Assembly (NCBI RefSeq): GCF_900107765.1
Contig: NZ_FNQY01000003.1
Location: 235,677 to 299,676 of the forward strand
Direction of reading: 5' to 3'
Length of the DNA: 64,000 bases
Source: Arachidicoccus rhizosphaerae
GTDB lineage: Bacteria > Bacteroidota > Bacteroidia > Chitinophagales > Chitinophagaceae
Positions 50,201 through 58,000 of this stretch are shown here, in pieces (position 1 is the stretch's first letter; every line of letters starts with the position of its first letter). Below the pieces are notes generated by a model, which saw nothing but the letters and a program-made list of their open reading frames with translations, did not search any database and was not told where the DNA came from. Both the position numbers and the translations under genes were made by a program.

Positions 50201-50619
50201 CCGAGACGGCTCCGGCGGCCAAAGGTGAACAGACCATCGGCGGATTTACTTTTAATCCGGCGGCCCCCCAGTATGTTACGGTTATTCTGCACAAAGTAGC
50301 CCCTGTATTTGCCAGCGAGGCCACCAATGCCTTTAATCGTTATAACCTATTGGCTTTTGAACATGAAAAATGGCCGGTAGACCATTTACAGACGATTGAA
50401 CAGACAGATATGGTACAAATCGGACCTTTTAAAGATTATGCGTCCGCTCAAAGTTATCTTAAACAGATTCAGGAAGTTGCCGCTTCCACCTTCCTATCCT
50501 GGCTCACACCTGACAAATATGAGTATATCATTATAAGTCCGCAGAATACCAATAAGTTAAAATCGCCAGAGGATCTAAGAAATTACCAGGCGGCCTACAG
50601 GCAATTTGAGGCAAAATAG
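47263..50619 (+). CDS. porW: PorW/SprE-type protein of the type IX secretion system
   Basis: This protein of about 1118 residues is needed in Bacteroidota for type IX secretion. The ATG at 47263 gives MSQKRKCLAG and a clear signal peptide ending at about residue 31 (DLYAQ); an ORF extension to 47113 adds a polar stretch that does not fit. The middle is made of TPR-like helices (FLLGKAYYYQQKYDTAHEVF, TYFALANLAYQDNRFFEAS, ATALFMAGQTLQNTMENFTG). The C-terminal part, after a Pro/Ser/Thr-rich linker, is QYVTVILHKVAPVFASEA to DMVQIGPFKDYASAQSYLKQ, as in SprE/PorW. The usual lipobox is not evident. No other T9SS genes are in the window. Confidence 0.8.
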   Translation: MSQKRKCLAGLFKCALLTLLLLCSVRDLYAQPGTTINLTSIKPAEFAKKLLRSEKTGYGPLGKFQQLMQNTFTRFNYLYNANERLKAIMDQAITAYSEDYNQLLSYYPYDSKRLATNPFLDSVIQHATAGILLHDLRNQYVDELYFLLGKAYYYQQKYDTAHEVFQYLNYAFAPKDDGYDLPIGSNISKVKDQFTILNPEHKGISKNSYARKERRNDGLIWQVKNYIQSGDYVQAGVLLGYVEKDSLLPKRLVPLVAETHGFLFYRLKAYDSAASYLVKTDFDGYKRSVRPRMYYLTGQLYALGRDSVEAARWFAKAKNSALDPLLSIYSALAEASMQPQRQPVALMPDARQSHTALLEKLSRKEKFHRYKDVIYYAEGAIQIAQNHTQEAETLLLSSLAAGKKITPPNDWQKSRTYFALANLAYQDNRFFEASGFYDSVSSGDLTTSRERQDLQERMGPLNQVAQQLDSVYFQDSLQKLAGLPQNDRMQILKEKARDIRKTIARKQSEAEGNQINPAIRKPPSTTPTTLFPQSQGSAAIWYFNNLSLKNSGYQLFKQKFGNRPNVDNWQRLSAINGTARAPGKSGTSSDLLSGLNPDGSLKLDSSNIQAEDLLKDLPLTAEALRLSNQKIATALFMAGQTLQNTMENFTGALYVYDSLNRRFPAWDSTDLLLYNKYICWLLLGKKEQADKTLGQLAAGYPRSSWLQKIKAQDSLLSPVKETSLQNQATYAYNEVYQLFVAGAFAKADSLKQIADKKYGRFYWTPQLLYIEAIYDIDRQKDSLATQKLGYLIQHFSSSPIKPQAQHLLNILKRRGEIEAYLRQLVITPAGQLQNSRLARLEAAAAQLADQRERRIGLLRNQKILNLTDSTAQKAEQLAGAVSNQHGLIGIKAPDSLKVAKGDSLQVAATSIPALATNKPAGPDSTKVAINQGIPPVEQPPVKDSSVQVNNLPPTHPDNTDTSLVAEKPAPQEILPAASKTETAPAAKGEQTIGGFTFNPAAPQYVTVILHKVAPVFASEATNAFNRYNLLAFEHEKWPVDHLQTIEQTDMVQIGPFKDYASAQSYLKQIQEVAASTFLSWLTPDKYEYIIISPQNTNKLKSPEDLRNYQAAYRQFEAK

Positions 50620-50834
50620 TAATTTTATGGCTATCTATCAGGAAGTCATTATTTTTGACCAGTCAGTCAAAAACTGCCCATGCCAACTGCCTGCATAAAA
50701 AAGCGGATAATAATGGCAATCGGTTCAATTTTTGATTAATAGTAGCAGTTGATAAAGTAGCAAAAAGCAGTATCTTTTAAAAGCATGGTATGCTTTGTTT
50801 GAAAGATCCAATATTAAGAACAAGAAATTAAAGC

Positions 50835-53327
50835 ATGACGCAGCAAAATAAGTCAAGCGCTGGTAACCAATCCGGTGCAAATAGTAAACCAGCAGGCAAA
50901 CCCAAAAACAAAGTCGTCCGCCTGTTATGGATTATATTTTTTGCGGGCCTACTGGGTGGTTGTTTAATCATTGCCATGGCCAATTATGGATTGCTGGGAG
51001 AAATGCCCTCCATCGAACAGCTACAAAACCCGAATGCCTCAGAAGCCAGCCAGATTTTTGCGGATGACGGGACATTAATGGGGAAAATCTATTCAGAGGA
51101 CAGAATCAATGTTTCTTTTGAACAAATCAGCCCGCACGTGATCCAGGCTTTAATTGCGACAGAGGATGAACGTTTCTATCAACATAGCGGTATTGATCCC
51201 CGTTCTTTGGCCCGGGCCTTTTTCTCCTTAGGCGGGGACGGCGGCGCCAGTACAATAACCATGCAGACGGCAAAAAATCTATTTACCGACTATAAGCGTA
51301 ACGCCTTTATCCGTATCATACAAAAACTCAAAGAATCCATCATTGCCATTAAGCTGGAACGCAATTTTACCAAAAATGAAATTGTCACCTTGTATTTAAA
51401 CACGGTGCCCTTTGGGGATAATGTATATGGCATCAGAAATGCAGCCAGGACCTTCTTTCAGGTCAATCCTTCCGAGCTGACCGTCAACCAGGCTGCCGTC
51501 TTAATCGGGATGCTGAAAGCATCCACCGCCTATAATCCACGCATTCATATGGACCGGGCACTGCAACGCCGCAATGTTGTGATCAATCAGATGGTGCGTA
51601 ACCGTTTTGTGTCAGCAGCAGATGCTGAAAAGATTAAAAAAGAGCCCATTACGCTCAACTACCATAAGATGAGTAATTCCAATGGGCTGGCGCCTTATTT
51701 CAGGACCGAACTGATTCGTCAGCTTAAACAGTGGTGTGCGGACCCTGCCAATAAAAAACCCGATGGCACTACCTATAATCTATATAGAGACGGCCTTAGA
51801 ATCTATACCACCATTAACCCGGACCTGCAGCGTTATGCAGAGAGTGCCGTTTCCAAAAACATGAGTTCAATGCAGAAATTGCTCAATGCGCAGGAAAATG
51901 TCAAAGACGGGAGTATATGGAAAGGCCACGAGATCACTGTTGAACGCTCCATGAAACGCTCCAACCGTTGGAGGACTTCCAAAGAAAACGGCATGAGTGA
52001 TGCCGATATAGAAAAGTCCTTTCATGTAAAAACTAAAATGAAAGTCTTTGCCTGGAACAGTAAAAGGGAAACAGATACGGTCATGACCCCTTATGACTCC
52101 ATCAAGTACACCAAACAAATGCTGCAGGCAGGTGTGATGGCAATGGATCCTATTTCCGGAGAAGTAAAAGCATGGGTCGGTGGTATTGATTTTCAGACCT
52201 ATAAGTTTGATCACGTCAATATCAATACCAAAAGACAGGTAGGTTCCACCATCAAGCCGCTGCTATATAGTATGGCTATTGAGCAGGGCGGTTTTACCCC
52301 CAGCACACCCGTAGAAGATGTTCAGCAATATTTTAAAGGTTATGGCAATGTACCGGCTACCGGTGCTACCTGTACGGGTAGAACGATGCCCATGAGTGAG
52401 GCCCTGGCCGAATCCCGTAACTGTGCCACGGCTTATATCATGAAACAGATGGGGCCCAACGGAAATGAAGGTGCGGTGAAATTTGTAGATTTTCTAAAGA
52501 CCTGTGGCATTACCTCCAAAATAGACCCCTATCCTTCCATTGCCCTTGGTAGTGGTGAGATCTCTTTGTATGAAATGATGGAAGCCTATTCCATGTTCCC
52601 GGGCAGAGGTTTTACGGTGCAACCCATGATCATCACCCGAATTGAAGATGCGCATCATAATATATTATTTACCAGCACACCTAAACGCAAACAGGTCATC
52701 AGCGATATTACGGCCAGTTCTCTGGTATCCATGATGCAGGATGTTATTGACTATGGTACCGGCAGAAGAATGGCCAGCTATGATATTCCCGGTGAAATCG
52801 CAGGTAAGACCGGTACAACCAACGACAATAGTGACGCTTGGTTTATCGGCTTTACGCCACAATTATTAGTCGGCATTTGGACTGGCTGCGACAGCCGTTT
52901 TATCCGCTTCAACAGCACGGCCATCGGCCAGGGTTCTTCGCTGGCGCTGCCTATCTGGGCTTATTTTTTCCAGAAAGCCTATGCGGATAAAAGTGCCGGT
53001 TTGAATAGCAGCCAAAGATTTAACCCGGGAAGTGCCAATCCGGCAGAATCCATTATTTATGACTGGGCCCATGACATAAAAGACAGCACGGACAGTATCC
53101 AGAATACGATTTTAAATCAACCCGGGCTCAAACCTCAGGAAATTGGTCCGGAGAGTGACACCAATGTCAACAGCCAGGATCAGAATGATGTTCCTTTAAT
53201 TGGCGGAAGCTCCTCCGGAAAGAAAACCAAAGCAAAGGCCGTCATGCCCGCCCCCAAGAAAGAAGAGCCAAAAAAAAAGGGGATTTTTAGAAAAATCTTT
53301 GGCGGCGGAAAGGATAAGGGAAAATAA
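50835..53327 (+). CDS. Penicillin-binding protein 1A
   Basis: Bifunctional peptidoglycan synthase in the inner membrane. The 830-residue protein has a cytosolic N-terminal tail, one membrane helix (about 29-52), a GT51 glycosyltransferase domain with Glu110 in TEDERFYQHSG and GASTITMQTAKN, and a class A transpeptidase domain. The latter has Ser471-T-I-K474 (nucleophile), Ser527-R-N and Lys658-T-G-T, all in order. The C-terminal tail is Lys/Pro-rich and cytosolic or flexible. It is the mrcA/ponA-type enzyme. Strong terminator follows. Confidence 0.96.
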   Translation: MTQQNKSSAGNQSGANSKPAGKPKNKVVRLLWIIFFAGLLGGCLIIAMANYGLLGEMPSIEQLQNPNASEASQIFADDGTLMGKIYSEDRINVSFEQISPHVIQALIATEDERFYQHSGIDPRSLARAFFSLGGDGGASTITMQTAKNLFTDYKRNAFIRIIQKLKESIIAIKLERNFTKNEIVTLYLNTVPFGDNVYGIRNAARTFFQVNPSELTVNQAAVLIGMLKASTAYNPRIHMDRALQRRNVVINQMVRNRFVSAADAEKIKKEPITLNYHKMSNSNGLAPYFRTELIRQLKQWCADPANKKPDGTTYNLYRDGLRIYTTINPDLQRYAESAVSKNMSSMQKLLNAQENVKDGSIWKGHEITVERSMKRSNRWRTSKENGMSDADIEKSFHVKTKMKVFAWNSKRETDTVMTPYDSIKYTKQMLQAGVMAMDPISGEVKAWVGGIDFQTYKFDHVNINTKRQVGSTIKPLLYSMAIEQGGFTPSTPVEDVQQYFKGYGNVPATGATCTGRTMPMSEALAESRNCATAYIMKQMGPNGNEGAVKFVDFLKTCGITSKIDPYPSIALGSGEISLYEMMEAYSMFPGRGFTVQPMIITRIEDAHHNILFTSTPKRKQVISDITASSLVSMMQDVIDYGTGRRMASYDIPGEIAGKTGTTNDNSDAWFIGFTPQLLVGIWTGCDSRFIRFNSTAIGQGSSLALPIWAYFFQKAYADKSAGLNSSQRFNPGSANPAESIIYDWAHDIKDSTDSIQNTILNQPGLKPQEIGPESDTNVNSQDQNDVPLIGGSSSGKKTKAKAVMPAPKKEEPKKKGIFRKIFGGGKDKGK

Positions 53328-53385
53328 AAGCTGAAATACATTTATATCATTACAATAAATTATTAATCAATAATTTATAAAAAGA

Positions 53386-53436
53386 AAAATCCGAAGATCA
53401 TTAGACATTCATCTAATCCGATCTTCGGATTTTTTG
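53386..53436 (+). terminator. Terminator of the PBP1A gene
   Basis: AAATCCGAAGAT and ATCTTCGGATTT pair around a second short stem (CATTAGA/TCTAAT), followed by T-rich sequence. It lies about 60 bp after the PBP1A stop. Confidence 0.9.
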
Positions 53437-53525
53437 CAAAATAGGGAGCAAAATAAAAATATTTAGTTTTTTATTCGAAAAAAACTCCAAAATATTTGGG
53501 AGCAATGTCAATACTTAGTAAATTG

Positions 53526-53542
53526 CACTAATCGTATTAGTG
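53526..53542. promoter_or_regulatory. Palindrome upstream of the XRE-S24 gene (candidate operator)
   Basis: CACTAAT and ATTAGTG form perfect 7-bp arms around CGT, 22 bp before the start of the XRE-S24 gene. GGGAGCAA occurs twice a little further upstream. Such a site fits autoregulation by the repressor. Confidence 0.5.
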
Positions 53543-53564
53543 TTCACTTCTAAAACTTACAAAC

Positions 53565-54335
53565 ATGACGACATACGCTGGTAAAAATCTAAAATATCTG
53601 AGAAAGCTGCGTGGCTGGACACAGGCGCAGATGGCTGATAAACTGGGTATTAAACGCTCCCTGATCGGAGCCTACGAGGAAAGCCGTGCTGAGCCTCGCA
53701 TTGATGTACTTACCGCTATAGGTCAGATTTTTAAATTAAGCCTCGACGAGCTCTTTCTGGAAGATCTGGATCAACCCGGAGAAGGCACTTATCTGGATCG
53801 CCGGCGCGCCTTAATGATGGCCAGTACCACCGAAGCAAAAGTCCAGTTTGTCCCTGTGAAAGCCGCTGCCGGATATCTGGCGGGTTATGAGGATAATGAA
53901 TTTTTAGATGAACTCAATACTTTCACGCTTCCCATGCTGGCTCCTGGTTTTTACCGTGCCTTTGAAATCGTGGGCGACAGCATGCTGCCTACCCCAAGTG
54001 GCAGTGTTGTAGTGGGCGAGAAAGTAGAACATCTAAACGATGTCAAAAATAATAATGCCTATATCGTGGTCTCCAGATCCAATGGCATTGTGTATAAAAG
54101 AATTGTCCGTAATAATAAGACCAAGGATCAGCAAGTCACACTGGTGAGTGACAATCCTATTTACGAGCCCTATAATCTGGATTCCATTGATATTATGGAA
54201 ATCTGGAAAGCCCAGATGATTATCACCAAAATTGATAAACATCAAAGATGGGACGTAGGACAGATGGCTGGTCTGGCAGGAGTAGTCAACAACCTTCAGC
54301 AGGAAGTGGCTTCCTTAAAAAAACAAATCAGCTAA
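53565..54335 (+). CDS. XRE family regulator with LexA-like S24 domain
   Basis: This 256-residue protein has an N-terminal helix-turn-helix (about 5-62) beginning LKYLRKLRGWTQAQMADKLG. It is linked to a S24 signal-peptidase-like domain with Ser139 in VGDSMLP and Lys178 in GIVYKRI as a possible self-cleavage dyad. A candidate cleavage site is Ala102-Gly103 in KAAAGY. A similar layout occurs in phage CI and LexA repressors and in many host-encoded Bacteroidota regulators. No phage genes lie nearby, so it is likely a chromosomal stress regulator. Confidence 0.9.
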   Translation: MTTYAGKNLKYLRKLRGWTQAQMADKLGIKRSLIGAYEESRAEPRIDVLTAIGQIFKLSLDELFLEDLDQPGEGTYLDRRRALMMASTTEAKVQFVPVKAAAGYLAGYEDNEFLDELNTFTLPMLAPGFYRAFEIVGDSMLPTPSGSVVVGEKVEHLNDVKNNNAYIVVSRSNGIVYKRIVRNNKTKDQQVTLVSDNPIYEPYNLDSIDIMEIWKAQMIITKIDKHQRWDVGQMAGLAGVVNNLQQEVASLKKQIS

Positions 54336-54356
54336 GACACAAAACCTTTTTTTAAG

Positions 54357-54388
54357 AACGGATATCAGCAAACGATATCCGTTTTTTT
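54357..54388 (+). terminator. Terminator of the XRE-S24 gene
   Basis: AACGGATATC and GATATCCGTT pair around a short loop (AGCAAAC), followed by T-rich sequence TTTTTTTG. It lies 22 bp after the stop. Confidence 0.9.
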
Positions 54389-54477
54389 GTGAGCGCGATG
54401 GTTTTCCAAATGGTCTGCAAAAGCAGCTCGGTTAGGGTTACCTATCTATCCACTAAGAACCTGATGAGTTCCATACT

Positions 54478-55299
54478 ATGTTAAAAGAATACGCCATCCG
54501 GGATCTGCTATCCTCCAGCTTAGACCACATCCCTTATTATATCGGAACATTTGAAGATACGCCGGACGCCCCCGAAATCGACTGGCCGCATCGACACGCT
54601 TTTTATACGGCGGTTTGGTTTACGCAGGGAAGCGGGTTTTATGTCATCGACTTTCAGGAATATGCCATAGTACCCGGCCGAATATTTTTAGTCAACCCCA
54701 AGCAGATACATAACTGGGATTACGCCGAAAATAGTAAAGGCTATGTGCTGATGATTGATGCAGCACTGGCTTTGGAACTGAAGCTAGATTCAGGTTGCTG
54801 CTATCTAGATCTGAGCGCAGAAGCTCCCTTTTTCAAAAACATTTTCATCCATCTGATAGCAGAACAAAAACGCAGCGATGCGTTATCCGTAACCCTTATA
54901 AAATCCGGGATTGCTTATTTATATGGTCTGATCAAAAGAAACTCCGAAAATCAGCCATTAAAGGCCAGTTTCACAAGTCCGACCCTTACAACCTTACAAA
55001 GTATGATCGCTAAAAACCCGCATCTTATCACGGTCACGCAATACGCCCACCTGCTGCAGGTTACGGAAGAGCAGCTCAATCATCAATGTAAAAAATCAAC
55101 CGGAATATCCGTTAAACAATTTATTCTGGATGCTAAAATAACGGAATCAAAACGGCAACTCATATACTCCGAACATAATATAAACGAAATAGCTTATGGT
55201 TTAGGATTTGAAGACCCCTCATACTTTGCCCGTATATTCAGGAAGAAAACTACTTTTTCTCCTTCTGATTTCCTGAAAAAGTACCGAAAACAACCCTGA
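54478..55299 (+). CDS. AraC family transcriptional regulator
   Basis: This 273-residue protein has an N-terminal cupin domain (WPHRHAFYTAVWFTQGSGFY, GRIFLVNPKQIHNW). Its C-terminal domain has two AraC helix-turn-helices, with the signature HNINEIAYGLGFEDPSYFAR, then IFRKKTTFSPSDF. It lies 92 bp upstream of the carboxymuconolactone decarboxylase-like gene on the same strand, so local control is likely. Confidence 0.92.
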   Translation: MLKEYAIRDLLSSSLDHIPYYIGTFEDTPDAPEIDWPHRHAFYTAVWFTQGSGFYVIDFQEYAIVPGRIFLVNPKQIHNWDYAENSKGYVLMIDAALALELKLDSGCCYLDLSAEAPFFKNIFIHLIAEQKRSDALSVTLIKSGIAYLYGLIKRNSENQPLKASFTSPTLTTLQSMIAKNPHLITVTQYAHLLQVTEEQLNHQCKKSTGISVKQFILDAKITESKRQLIYSEHNINEIAYGLGFEDPSYFARIFRKKTTFSPSDFLKKYRKQP

Positions 55300-55354
55300 A
55301 AGTCCTACCCTCTTTGTCATGGTCTCTTTTAATTTTGGGGCCTTATTATTCATT

Positions 55355-55376
55355 ATATTGACGCCCCTGTCAATAT
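55355..55376. promoter_or_regulatory. Palindrome upstream of the tandem CMD gene
   Basis: ATATTGAC and GTCAATAT form perfect 8-bp arms around GCCCCT, 15 bp before the CMD gene start. Its placement between the AraC gene and the CMD gene suggests an operator or leader hairpin. AraC proteins more often bind direct repeats, so the binding partner is uncertain. Confidence 0.45.
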
Positions 55377-55391
55377 TCAAATTATGGACAA

Positions 55392-56192
55392 ATGACAAAA
55401 TCAGAACGTTTTGTGCGCGGTTGGGATAAACTGCAGCAAATAGATGGCGAAGCAGGAAATAAAGTGATAAACGGATTAAAGGATATTTCACCGGAGTTAA
55501 GCCGTTTTATTATCGAATATTCATTTGGGACCGTGTATAGCCTGACATCTTTAGACAACCAATCAAAGGAAATTGTTGCGTTATCTTCCTTGATTGCACA
55601 AAGAGCCGTCCCGGAAATAAAAGTACACCTGAATGCGGCTTTAAATACCGGTCTTACTATCTGTCAGGTCAAGGAAATTATACTGCAGATGTCTGTTTAT
55701 GCAGGTTTTCCAAAATGCATCTGTGGGATGAATACACTGCGCGAAGTGCTGAATGAACGTCAGGGTCAGGGTATTATTGACCTTGAAGGTATGGCCTATG
55801 AACAAAGTGATTATAAAGACAGAGGCCAGCAAGGCGCTCAAGAACTATCGCTGCTGGACCCAATTCAGGAACAGATACTGCGGGATAATTTTGAATCGAT
55901 ATCTCCTGAATTAATTCTTTTTACCCTCGAGTATGCTTATGGGGACATATATGCCAGAAATAATCTGGATAAAAAATATCGTCAGATTGCAACTATTTCA
56001 GCGCTGGCTACACTGGGTAACGCCGTACCCCAATTAAAGTTTCATATCCAGGCAGCAATAAATATCGGTCTGAACGAAAATGAAATAAAGGAAATTATTT
56101 TACTCATGACCGTTTATGCTGGTTTTCCGGCTACGATAAACGCGATGAATATACTAAAGGAGGTCCTTAGTGAACGGAAAATCAAAGCTTGA
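55392..56192 (+). CDS. Tandem carboxymuconolactone decarboxylase-fold protein
   Basis: This 266-residue protein carries two CMD/AhpD-like domains, each about 85 residues. The first has SFGTVYSLTSLDNQSKEIVA to VYAGFPKCICGMNTL; the second has AYGDIYARNNLDKKYRQIAT to VYAGFPATINAMNIL. The AhpD peroxidase motif C-x-x-C is not present; only the first domain has a C-x-C (KCIC). So a decarboxylase or an unknown enzyme is more likely than a peroxidase. It is controlled in all likelihood by the AraC gene just upstream. Confidence 0.85.
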   Translation: MTKSERFVRGWDKLQQIDGEAGNKVINGLKDISPELSRFIIEYSFGTVYSLTSLDNQSKEIVALSSLIAQRAVPEIKVHLNAALNTGLTICQVKEIILQMSVYAGFPKCICGMNTLREVLNERQGQGIIDLEGMAYEQSDYKDRGQQGAQELSLLDPIQEQILRDNFESISPELILFTLEYAYGDIYARNNLDKKYRQIATISALATLGNAVPQLKFHIQAAINIGLNENEIKEIILLMTVYAGFPATINAMNILKEVLSERKIKA

Positions 56193-56290
56193 AATGCGCC
56201 GTAAACTCTGGAAAAATGAGATAGATTTGATACCAATTTGATACAAATATAAGCAATAAATAACGTTTTTTATGGTCAAATAGCAATAAA

Positions 56291-56322
56291 ACAGCGCTGA
56301 TTATCAATGTAATCAGCGCTGT
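56291..56322 (-). terminator. Terminator of tRNA-Arg
   Basis: ACAGCGCTGATTA and TAATCAGCGCTGT make a 13-bp stem with a 6-nt loop. On the minus strand it is followed by TTTTATTGC. It lies directly after the tRNA on that strand. Confidence 0.8.
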
Positions 56323-56325
56323 GTG

Positions 56326-56397
56326 TGGCCTCGCCAAGAATCGAACTTGGATCTGGAGCTTCGGAAACTCATATACTATCCATTGTACTACGAGGCC
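56326..56397 (-). tRNA. tRNA-Arg (anticodon CCG)
   Basis: Read on the minus strand, acceptor stem GGCCTCG pairs with CGAGGCC and a discriminator A follows. The D-arm holds ATGGATAGT; the anticodon loop is TTCCGAA, giving CCG for Arg (codon CGG). The T-arm has GTTCGATTC. The CCA end is not encoded. One mismatch (T27 with C43) at the top of the anticodon stem is seen. The length is 72 nt. Confidence 0.92.
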
Positions 56398-56461
56398 TGA
56401 TCATCCCGGTTTGCATTGCCGGGATGCAAATATAATCGCTAGAATTGTATTTTCAGCTATT

Positions 56462-57709
56462 TTAAGCGTTTTCTTCCCATACTTTTGTCAACTCCACCAG
56501 TACATCTACGGCTCTATGCATATCTTCTATGCCAATCCATTCATGGCGGCTATGAATGGCCTGCATACCCGTAAAGATATTGGGGCAGGGAAATCCCATA
56601 AAACTAAGTCTGCTGCCATCCGTCCCCCCTCGGACCGGTTCATTGATGACTTTTATTCCGAGATTTTTATAAGCTGCAATCGCATTTTGAGCCACTTGTG
56701 GATACTTATCCAGTACTTCTTTCATATTACGATACTGCTCTTTAACGGTAAAATCCATTTTTACACCGGGATACTTTCCCGTAACGCTCTGAGCGATCTG
56801 CTTAAGTCTTGCCTCATGTTTTTGCAGGTTGTCCGTTACAAAATCCCTGACAATAAAATCAATGGAGGCCGCTTCTGCAATGCCTTCCACTTTGACCGGA
56901 TGCACAAATCCTTCTCTACCGCTGGTGGTTTCCGGACTGAATTCATTTTTAGGTAGTGCTGCCAGAATTTCTCCCACAATTTTCAGTGCATTCACCAGCT
57001 TCCCTTTTGCATACCCGGGATGGGCAATGATACCATGGACGGTCATTTTAGCACTATCCGCGCTAAAGGTCTCATCCTCAAAACTGCCAAGTTCACCTCC
57101 GTCCAGGGTATAACCAAAATCAGCGCCTACCCTTTTGAGATCTACTTTTTCCGTGCCACGGCCTGTTTCTTCATCCGGAGTAAATAATATTTTTATGGTG
57201 CCATGGGGATGCTGCGGATGCGTCAGTAAATAATGCGCCATATCCATAATAATGGCTACGCCGCTTTTATCATCGCCACCCAGCAGCGTCTTGCCACTGG
57301 CTGTTATGATGGATTTTCCCAGTTGCGTTTTTAAATAGGGATAATCCTCCATGCGGATGATTTGATCCGGATCATCCGGCAAGATTATATCCTGACCATT
57401 ATAATTTTCATGAACAATCGGCTTAACGTCGGTGCCAGAGCAATCGGGCGCCGTATCCACATGGGAACAAAAACAGATGACCGGTACATTTTTATCGGTA
57501 TTCCCTTCAATGGTACCATACACATAGCCGTTTTCATCCATTGCGGCGTCTTTTACCCCTATTTCAAGCAGTTCCTGTACAAGCAGCCTACTTAAATCCT
57601 TTTGCTTTTCTGAGGAAGGAAAGGCGGCATTATCCGGATCGCTTTGGGTATCTATTTTGACATAACGTAAAAAACGCTCCGAGACGGTATAGTTATATTG
57701 ACTAGCCAT
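56462..57709 (-). CDS. pepT: Peptidase T (tripeptide aminopeptidase)
   Basis: Zinc aminopeptidase of the M20 family that releases the N-terminal residue of tripeptides; cytosolic. The 415-residue protein has His83 and Asp85 in SHVDTAPD, Asp146/147 in GGDDKSG and Glu180/181 in TPDEETGRG as metal and catalytic residues, with the later EPVRGGTDGS and NIFTGMQAIHSRHEW typical for PepT. Length is normal. It is transcribed toward the tRNA-Arg. Confidence 0.95.
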   Translation of the reverse strand: MASQYNYTVSERFLRYVKIDTQSDPDNAAFPSSEKQKDLSRLLVQELLEIGVKDAAMDENGYVYGTIEGNTDKNVPVICFCSHVDTAPDCSGTDVKPIVHENYNGQDIILPDDPDQIIRMEDYPYLKTQLGKSIITASGKTLLGGDDKSGVAIIMDMAHYLLTHPQHPHGTIKILFTPDEETGRGTEKVDLKRVGADFGYTLDGGELGSFEDETFSADSAKMTVHGIIAHPGYAKGKLVNALKIVGEILAALPKNEFSPETTSGREGFVHPVKVEGIAEAASIDFIVRDFVTDNLQKHEARLKQIAQSVTGKYPGVKMDFTVKEQYRNMKEVLDKYPQVAQNAIAAYKNLGIKVINEPVRGGTDGSRLSFMGFPCPNIFTGMQAIHSRHEWIGIEDMHRAVDVLVELTKVWEENA

Positions 57710-57895
57710 AATATTAATTAATCTGATTTGCGCACAAAGTACAAAAAATTAGCAGTGCAGTGGCCGGATAGGCGTATTTTTAACCATTCAGTTCCGTTTA
57801 CGCAGGTACTCCCCGCACAATTATGCTTTTTTTCTAAAAAAGCTTAAAAAGGATGTATTATCTTGCCGGAACTTTTTAACTTCAGTAAGTAAGAG

Positions 57896-57938
57896 GCTGC
57901 CCCAGGGACGGCGCTGACAGCGGTTCTCTCTGGGCAGC
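57896..57938 (+). promoter_or_regulatory. Structured leader hairpin upstream of ugd
   Basis: GCTGCCC (57896-57902) pairs with GGGCAGC (57932-57938). AGGGA then pairs with TCTCT after one bulge, and CGCT/AGCG closes a GAC loop. The result is a 43-nt stem-loop, about 60 nt before the ugd start. There is no T-run, so it is not a simple terminator. A smaller A/T hairpin (GCTTTTTT/AAAAAAGC) lies near 57830. Confidence 0.4.
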
Positions 57939-58000
57939 GTAGTTCTACCTCCGGCTTACATCAAGTTGCAAGGGACTTTACAACACAAAAAAACGAGTTC

